64,000 nt of DNA. Source: Sanguinoderma infundibulare. Taxonomy: Eukaryota; Basidiomycota; Agaricomycetes; Polyporales; Polyporaceae. Position numbers and translations under genes: made by a program. Under the pieces are notes generated by a model. The model saw nothing but the letters and a program-made list of their open reading frames with translations. It searched no databases and was not told the origin of the DNA. Below are positions 58,377-64,000 of this stretch, piece by piece. Where the stretch lies: positions 4,030,001 to 4,094,000 of the forward strand of contig JAVLRN010000002.1 of assembly GCA_032821775.1 (NCBI GenBank). Reading direction: 5' to 3'. The first letter of the stretch is position 1. Every line of letters begins with the position of its first letter.

Positions 58377-60315
58377 ATGAACGTCTTTGCTTTCGGCGGA
58401 TTTGATCCCTCCGCAATGCCCATTCGCAAGCCCGCCCCCAAGGTCTCCCTCGCCTCTCGGAGCCAGATCGAGAGCATGGATGCTGGTCTATCGTCAGTGC
58501 CAGGTGCGCAGCGGCAGTATTCTCTGTTACAAATGCGTTCGCTTACGCTTGTTGCGTGTTATCGCGTTGTAGGAGCTCAGGAAGTCATCAAACAGATCCT
58601 CGCACGCCGATCTGTCACGAAGCTCATCCTCGGGCACAATGACCTCGGCGACTCGGGCTGCGAAGAGCTCTTCGGGTTTCTCAATTCGGATACAGGCAGG
58701 AACTACAAGATTACGCATATCAGCCTGAATTCGAATGGTATTGGGAACAGAGGGCTGCTGGCTATCTGCCGCTATTTGCGCGACAACGCGACCTTGAAGG
58801 AACTCTTCCTTCAGAACGTGAGTGGTCTATCTTACTCTCTATTCCTTTACTTTGCGGGCATGGCTATGAGAGTTTAGAGCCCGCAAATGCGCTCTGGGAG
58901 GGGAGTCAGGGCTGCGGGTTGCGACCCTGCGAGTCAAGCCCTTCAACCGATGTTTCGGTACCGCGGTGGGAATATTTCCCCAGGTATCTCCCCATCCTTT
59001 AAACGATTAAGGTCGCCGTCGGAAGAGCTTGCAGAAACCTTTTCCCCCTCTTTCTGTTTCCAATGTTGCATTTGGCGGCAAGACGTGGGCATTGCGGAGC
59101 CTTTGTCTCACCTCGTACCTGTCGTGACAGGTTCCTCTCGCGCGTTAAATCTCTACCAGTACTGATATGGCCCTTTAGAACGCGTTCACCGGCAATTCCG
59201 ATGTTGCCGTCGTGTTTGCTCTGGCGATCAACGCATCCCATCTGGAGACCCTTTCGCTGACAACCAACCCCCAACTGACCGACACCTTCGCCGCTCACTT
59301 CCTACCTCTCCTCGACACACCTCATCTACACGAAATTCATTTGTCTGTCATCGGGCTTACTCGTGCGTCTGCGCCACACATAATCGAGTACATCACCTCC
59401 CCGCGATGCCAACTGCACACCTTGAAGGCGAATGGGAACACCCTCCGCATCCTTGCGGTTCAGTCAATCATCCGCGCTGCTCGCCGCGCAAACTACACCC
59501 TGCTGCGGTTGGAGATGTATGCCAACGGCGTGACCGAGTCGGATGACAACAGCGATTTGTCGTCGAGCGAGGACGAGGGAGAAGGTGGGGCGCGGGGTGG
59601 CGTCGCCATTTGGATGGACAGCGAGAACGAGCTGAAGCATATTCTCACCCGGAACGCGACGCTCAAACACCTGGTCGAGAAAGAGGCCCTCGCTCTCCTG
59701 CGGTACTCGCGACCGCTGCTCCTCCGGTCCAAGGGTCGCAATGCTTCGAGCTCGTTCCCCGTCATCTTCCCTTGCTCTGATTCGTGCACATGCGTGCACG
59801 CGTCACCCGAGTCGCTATTTTCTGGCATCGGCCAGCCTTTGACCCTCTCTGCGTCCGCCATTTCCGCACCTGGGGTCAAGGCTTTCCCTTTCCTGCACCT
59901 CCCCACGGAGCTCCAGCTGCATACCTTGTCTTTCCTCGCCCCCATCCTGTCGAACGCGCAACGAATCCGCATCTTCACCTTCGCGTCCGATCCGTCCACG
60001 CTTCCCGCATTGCTGCCGTGCCTCTCCACCGGTGGAGGATGCATCCCGGATCCCGCCAACTTTCAATTCAACCCCGGAGGTCCCAAGTCTGATCTTGGTC
60101 CCTTAGGCATCAGCCCTGGGGGTGGAGTGCAGTTGCGGAAACGCGTCAGCGAGCCGGCGGTCTCGGGGTGCGCCAATGGGAAATGCATGGGCGGGGTGCT
60201 CTGCCGGCGCGAGGGGGAGCGGGCGCAGTGGCTCATGTCGGTGCGATGCAACGCGTTTGAGCTCGAAGAGGAGGAGCATGTGGTGGAGCGTTCAAACGAG
60301 GAGCGGCATAGCTAG
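58377..60315 (+). CDS. Leucine-rich (RNI-like) protein with C-terminal F-box-like segment
   Basis: Three exons, 58377-58503, 58573-58817 and 59179-60315, give 502 residues. The N-terminal half is a ribonuclease-inhibitor-like repeat region: SVTKLILGHNDLGDSGCEEL, ITHISLNSNGIGNRGLLAIC, ATLKELFLQNNAFTGNSDVA, SHLETLSLTTNPQLTDTFAA, HLHEIHLSVIGLTRASAPHI, with the L..L.L..N spacing. An acidic loop (DLSSSEDEGEGG) follows. Near the C-terminus FPFLHLPTELQLHTLSFLAP resembles an F-box. The second intron is 361 bp, longer than usual here. Possibly a ubiquitin-ligase receptor or scaffold; function is inferred only from repeats. Confidence 0.86.
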
Positions 60316-60643
60316 CTGGACCGACACTGGGACTTTATGGTTTTGGGCATTGTACGATATTATATGCGACACCTCCTGTATTTCAGCTCCGTACTTTGTA
60401 TTCATGAACAGTAATCTACCGCGTTTTTACCATGTGTTGCAGGGCTGGACAGTGGACTCGTCGTCGGGGGACCGGGGTGCTCGGGCACGTGTGCGACTGA
60501 TTTGATTGCCGGAATTACGGCGCTTATATCATCCAGCGGTCGGTCCTGTACCACCACCACCTATCCACCCACATACGCTCTCCTCACTCTTTCTGGGGGA
60601 TTTCCTGGCCTGGACTCGACTCCGCGACGGCCTACCGGCCTGG
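60316..60643. promoter_or_regulatory. Promoter region of the TFIIE-alpha gene
   Basis: 328 bp between genes. A weak TTATATC lies at 60524-60530, 114 bp before the start codon, followed by a CA/CT-rich leader. Confidence 0.35.
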
Positions 60644-62507
60644 ATGGCGCAAGGCCTGTCGAAAGATGAGCAGGAGACCCTCCGTCTGCTAGTCCAGCAT
60701 GTCTCCCGGGCCTTCTACGAACCCAAGTTCACCGTGGTCATGGACCAGCTCATCCGTCATCCTGTGTAAGTCCCTTGTCTGCGTGCAGCGGGATTCTTGA
60801 GCAAGAGAGCAGGTAGGGGGGAGATGGGTTGGATCGGAGGGAAGGAGGGGGTTGGAATTTTGATCTTCGGTCATCTGTGTTTTTTGGTTCTTCGCGTGCT
60901 TGATTACTCACGAGCGACAGTCTGAAGGACGACGACCTGGCGGGGCGGATGGGGCTGCAGCTCAAAGAGCTGAACAAGATCATGGCCACGCTCGAGGGCC
61001 ACAAGCTCGTCCGAATGTACGTCCTCCCCCCTCTCTTTCCCCGAGTGCTCCTCATCTATACATCTTTGCGCTACCCCCGTCCCGCGCGCCCCACGCGCGA
61101 CAGACACCGCCAAAACGAGCTGAAGGAGGGCGCGCAACGCTCGGTCGGGCGGCAGTACTTCTACATCGACTACCAGTCGTTCTGCAACGTCGTCAAGTGG
61201 CGCATGGCCGAGATGCGGCGGATCATCGACCAGGGCCTCCGGAACGAGCTCGACTCCAAAGGGTACGTCTGCCCCCAGTGCCACAAGGCGTTCCAAGCCC
61301 TCGACGCGGACCGGCTCATCAACTTTGCGATGGGCACGTTCAACTGCGACGTGTGCAACGCGGAGCTCGTCGACAATGAGAACGCGGAGAACGTGGTGGG
61401 CAGCCAGGACCGGATGCAGCGCTTCAACCGGCAGATGCGGTTCATCCTAGAGGGGCTGAGGAAGACGGAGGAGATGGTGCTCCCAGCGTGCGTGCCTCTT
61501 CTCCCGCTGTTTTGTGATGCGTCGGTCTGATAACGGTTGCGCAGGTTTGATGTCGCGTTGTGGATACGGAATCACCTGGAGGCGGAGCGCGCGAAGGCTG
61601 CTGCTCGGGACGGTGGGCTCAAGATCGCTGGTGCGTCAGGGGAAGGCCGGCAGGGCGACACGATCGGCGTCGTCATATCCGTCGACAAGGACGAGGAGGC
61701 GGCGCGGGCAGAACGCGACCGCGAAGCGGCTGCGAAGAGGCAGCAGAATGCCCTTCCGAAGTGGCATCTGCAGAGCACGATCTCCGGCGATCTCACTGCG
61801 CTTGGTATCAAGGAGAGCGCCCTCTCCGACGCGGCGTCGATCGCGGACGGGAATAAGTTGCCGAGCTCGAACGACGCGATTTTAAGGGGTCTGGGTACGC
61901 CGAAGGTTGCTCCGGCTGCGAACGGGGACGCGTCCAAGGGTGCCGTTCCGCAAACTGGCGAGGCAGATTGTGAGTGTTTCGGTGCTTTGCGTTCCACAAG
62001 CGACGGTGATGCTGAGCTTGCGTGCAGACTATGACCAGTATTATGCGTCGCTGGCGGCGTCTGCCGACCCGTCGACTCGGCCGACTCCCGGCATGAGCGA
62101 GTTCGGGGAGGACGAGGAGGACGTGAAGCCCAATGTCGAGTACCTCGACTCTCTTAACGAGTACCGAAAACGTTCGCGCTCGCGTGAGGACATCGGCACC
62201 GGCGGTAGCACGCCCAAGCTACCTCGGACAGACAGCTTTGTGGAGACACCCGATGTGATGGAGGCTGGGGTGGGAGCGATGAACGGAGTTGAGGTCGGGG
62301 ACGCACTCGCGAATGGTGCTCCTGGAGACGATCCTATTGTTCATGGTGCGCCACCTTCTCCCTGGACGATCTGGTTCTGTGGGCTGACTTGTCGTGGCAG
62401 TGAACGGCAAGCCTGTGGCGCTGTCGCAGGTCACGGAGGAGCATCAGGAAGAGATGACGCCGGAGGAGTACACAGCGTACTATGAGCTGCTCAGCGCACA
62501 GTCGTAG
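60644..62507 (+). CDS. TFA1: Transcription initiation factor IIE, alpha subunit
   Basis: General transcription factor TFIIE large subunit, nuclear, which recruits and stimulates TFIIH at RNA polymerase II promoters. The start MAQGLSKDEQETLRLLVQHV opens the winged-helix domain; upstream in-frame codons look like leader. The first exons continue FTVVMDQLIRHPV, LKDDDLAGRMGLQLKELNKI and GRQYFYIDYQSFCNVVKWRM. The zinc ribbon is C-x2-C-x21-C-x2-C (CPQCHKAFQ ... FNCDVCNAEL). A charged helix follows (ERAKAAARDGG), then the DYDQYYASLAAS block, an acidic region with GEDEEDVKPNVEYL, and the end TPEEYTAYYELLSAQS. Four to five introns. Single-copy essential gene in fungi; no oddity seen. Confidence 0.96.
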
Positions 62508-62924
62508 CGATCGTGATGGTGTAGGTTGGAGATTGGGGAGGATTGGTGGATCCTTGCTTTCGTTATCGAGCGGACTTCACCCTGTTGTGCGAGTTGTACT
62601 TCTAGAACAAGTATTGTATATCATCGCGTGTCGCGTTAGTGCTAGTCAATAGACGCTTTTTGATCATACCTGGCTCGCGAGTTCGCGAGCTTGCGAACGT
62701 TTGGATGCATTGGCTTGTATCTCAATGCGGTGCCTAGGTAAGCAAACGGTTGGAACACTTGTATAAGCCTGACGATGGGTATAGTAGGCGACATAAAGTA
62801 CGTAAGTGCATACAAGAGGGGCGCATAATGATTCCTGGGGGCAGCAAGAAACGACCACCGGAGAAGGCGTCAAGGACTTGGTATGGGCACGAAAGCCGGG
62901 TACGTGCTCACAGGTGCAATGTGT
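62508..62924. other. Convergent intergenic region
   Basis: 417 bp between the 3' ends of TFIIE-alpha and the minus-strand regulator. No gene or repeat was recognised. Confidence 0.5.
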
Positions 62925-63687
62925 TTAAAGAAATTGAGGGGCATCAGTTTGAAAGGGCGAAGCGTTGTTCGAAGGATCTTTGAACCCTCCACTTGCGCCG
63001 AGGTCGTTAAAATCGCCGGCAGACGCAGTGAGGTGGGACCAATCATTGTTGGACAACGCAGGTGGAAATGCGGCCCACATGGTCGCTTCAACATAGCTGG
63101 GTTGGGATGGTTGGGAAACCGAGCACGAGGAGGTTCCGGCTTGCCCGATCCCCATGGCCGCAGTGGGCGGTTGAATATACACGGATTCGATGCTGTCAAG
63201 TCCCATGACAGCACCTGGGCCTGATGAGTACAGCGTCGAACTCTTGGAGGCACAGTTAACAGACCTTCAAACAGCATTCGAGGGGTTCCCGCTACGGGAT
63301 CCTTCGGCTCTGGCGCCTTCTTGCGCCGCTTGTTCTCGGCATCCACGCAAGTCTCTTGCAACCCGCGTTGAATGCATCGATCGCACGGGCGGCCCTCTCC
63401 ACACCGCTTTCCGGCTCCACGGCAATGCACGCACTGTGGAAGGAAGGGATATTTGTCTAGTGAGCATCTGTGGTTCATGCGGGTTCGGGATATATACTGA
63501 CCGCCGTCTTGACCGTCTTCCTCTTCTTGGAGTCGCAGTCATCATCATGCGCGGACTGCGACGGAGCTTCCAGGAGGGCGTCCACTCCGAGCATGTCTTT
63601 CACACCATTCAGCGACGCTACCCGAAGATGGAAGCTGTCGGAACTCACGGAGTTGGGACCTGCGGACGAGGACGCAGACGTAGTCAT
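62925..63687 (-). CDS. Short Zn2Cys6 binuclear-cluster transcription factor
   Basis: DNA-binding regulator of the Gal4 type, nuclear. Three exons give 214 residues: start MTTSASSSAGPNSVSSDSFH, exon 1 to 63502, then after a 67-bp intron the cluster, then a tail exon beginning AVMGLDSIESVYIQPP and ending QTDAPQFL. The six cysteines follow C-x2-C-x6-C-x5-C-x2-C-x8-C (CVHCRGAGKRCGEGRPCDRC onward to QETC), preceded by basic KKRKTVKTA and followed by NKRRKKAPEPKD. The EGRPC-RC--RG spacing resembles the ERT1/RDS2 (gluconeogenesis regulator) group, though that is only likeness. It lacks the usual middle-homology region and PAS-like part, so it is short for the family. Confidence 0.85.
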
Positions 63688-64000
63688 CGCTGAGTATACG
63701 GGGACTACGAAGGTGACGTGGTTCGGACATGGTGTGAGGACGACGGCTTAGGCACTGCAGGAAGGGGCGGTAGGCAACAGTAGAGTCGTCGGGGAGAGCA
63801 GTCAACACTACCTCTTCTGCGCTCTCAGTGGTGCGCAACTGAATACCTCTTTATACTTGTAGAGGCGCCGTCGTACGAGGCCTCCGTGGAGTCGTCTGGA
63901 TCGGGCACGGGGACGGGGACTGCCGGGACACCACCACCTCTCGCGACGGTCGCGGCTCGGAGCTGATCTCCAGCTCTTTTTTTTCCCTCATATGTATTGG
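63688..64000. promoter_or_regulatory. Upstream region of the Zn2Cys6 gene
   Basis: 313 bp to the window edge. It should include the promoter of the minus-strand regulator; a TTATACTT lies near 63851 but faces either way. Confidence 0.3.

Noticed and set aside
1..64000. tRNA, rRNA or spliceosomal RNA genes
   Set aside because: I scanned for T-loop words such as GGTTCGAATCC with paired stems and for conserved rRNA segments and found none; a covariance-model scan would be decisive.

Overview
The window is eukaryotic nuclear DNA from a filamentous basidiomycete, most likely an Agaricomycete of Polyporales type. The evidence is genes cut by many 45-100 bp GT-AG introns, moderately high GC, CT-rich leaders, and several families typical of that class: DUF6533 seven-helix proteins, F-box-like/LRR proteins, fungal monocarboxylate-type MFS carriers, and single-pass proteins with a repeated ectodomain. 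I see no operon, rRNA, tRNA or CRISPR. Gene models were spliced by eye and exon edges are approximate unless given.

Layout. 1-3.7 kb: the 3' half of an ABCC-type ABC transporter, then a small one-helix protein of an unnamed family. 3.7-8.6 kb: nothing assignable. 8.6-14.4 kb: a divergent oxidoreductase pair, an SDR (minus) whose 789-nt CDS is spread over 3.7 kb by two introns above 1.1 kb, and a zinc polyol dehydrogenase (plus), sharing a 692-bp promoter. 14.4-23.8 kb: a GC-rich stretch without a supportable gene. 23.8-25.2 kb: glutathionyl-hydroquinone reductase. 25.6-48 kb: a block of duplicated families: two one-helix ectodomain proteins in inverted orientation sharing a nearly identical core, two MFS carriers in the same orientation, two DUF6533 proteins, a second member of the small one-helix family, an SH3-PX-BAR sorting nexin, an aldo-keto reductase, and an 842-bp Harbinger-like MITE with TTA target duplications. 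48.4-64 kb: a second SDR, an F-box-like protein, an intronless FAD monooxygenase, an LRR protein, TFIIE-alpha and a short Zn2Cys6 regulator.

How the genes fit together. Only the SDR/polyol dehydrogenase pair has a layout that suggests joint work (sugar-acid or polyol oxidation). The hydroquinone reductase, aldo-keto reductase, SDRs, FAD monooxygenase and MFS carriers fit a wood- or litter-decay fungus handling aromatic and small organic compounds, but they are not a recognisable biosynthetic cluster: there is no backbone enzyme. TFIIE-alpha and the sorting nexin are housekeeping genes. The most notable features are the localized near-identity between the inverted paralogs, the intact MITE, the two-member unnamed one-helix family, and the two giant introns in one SDR.
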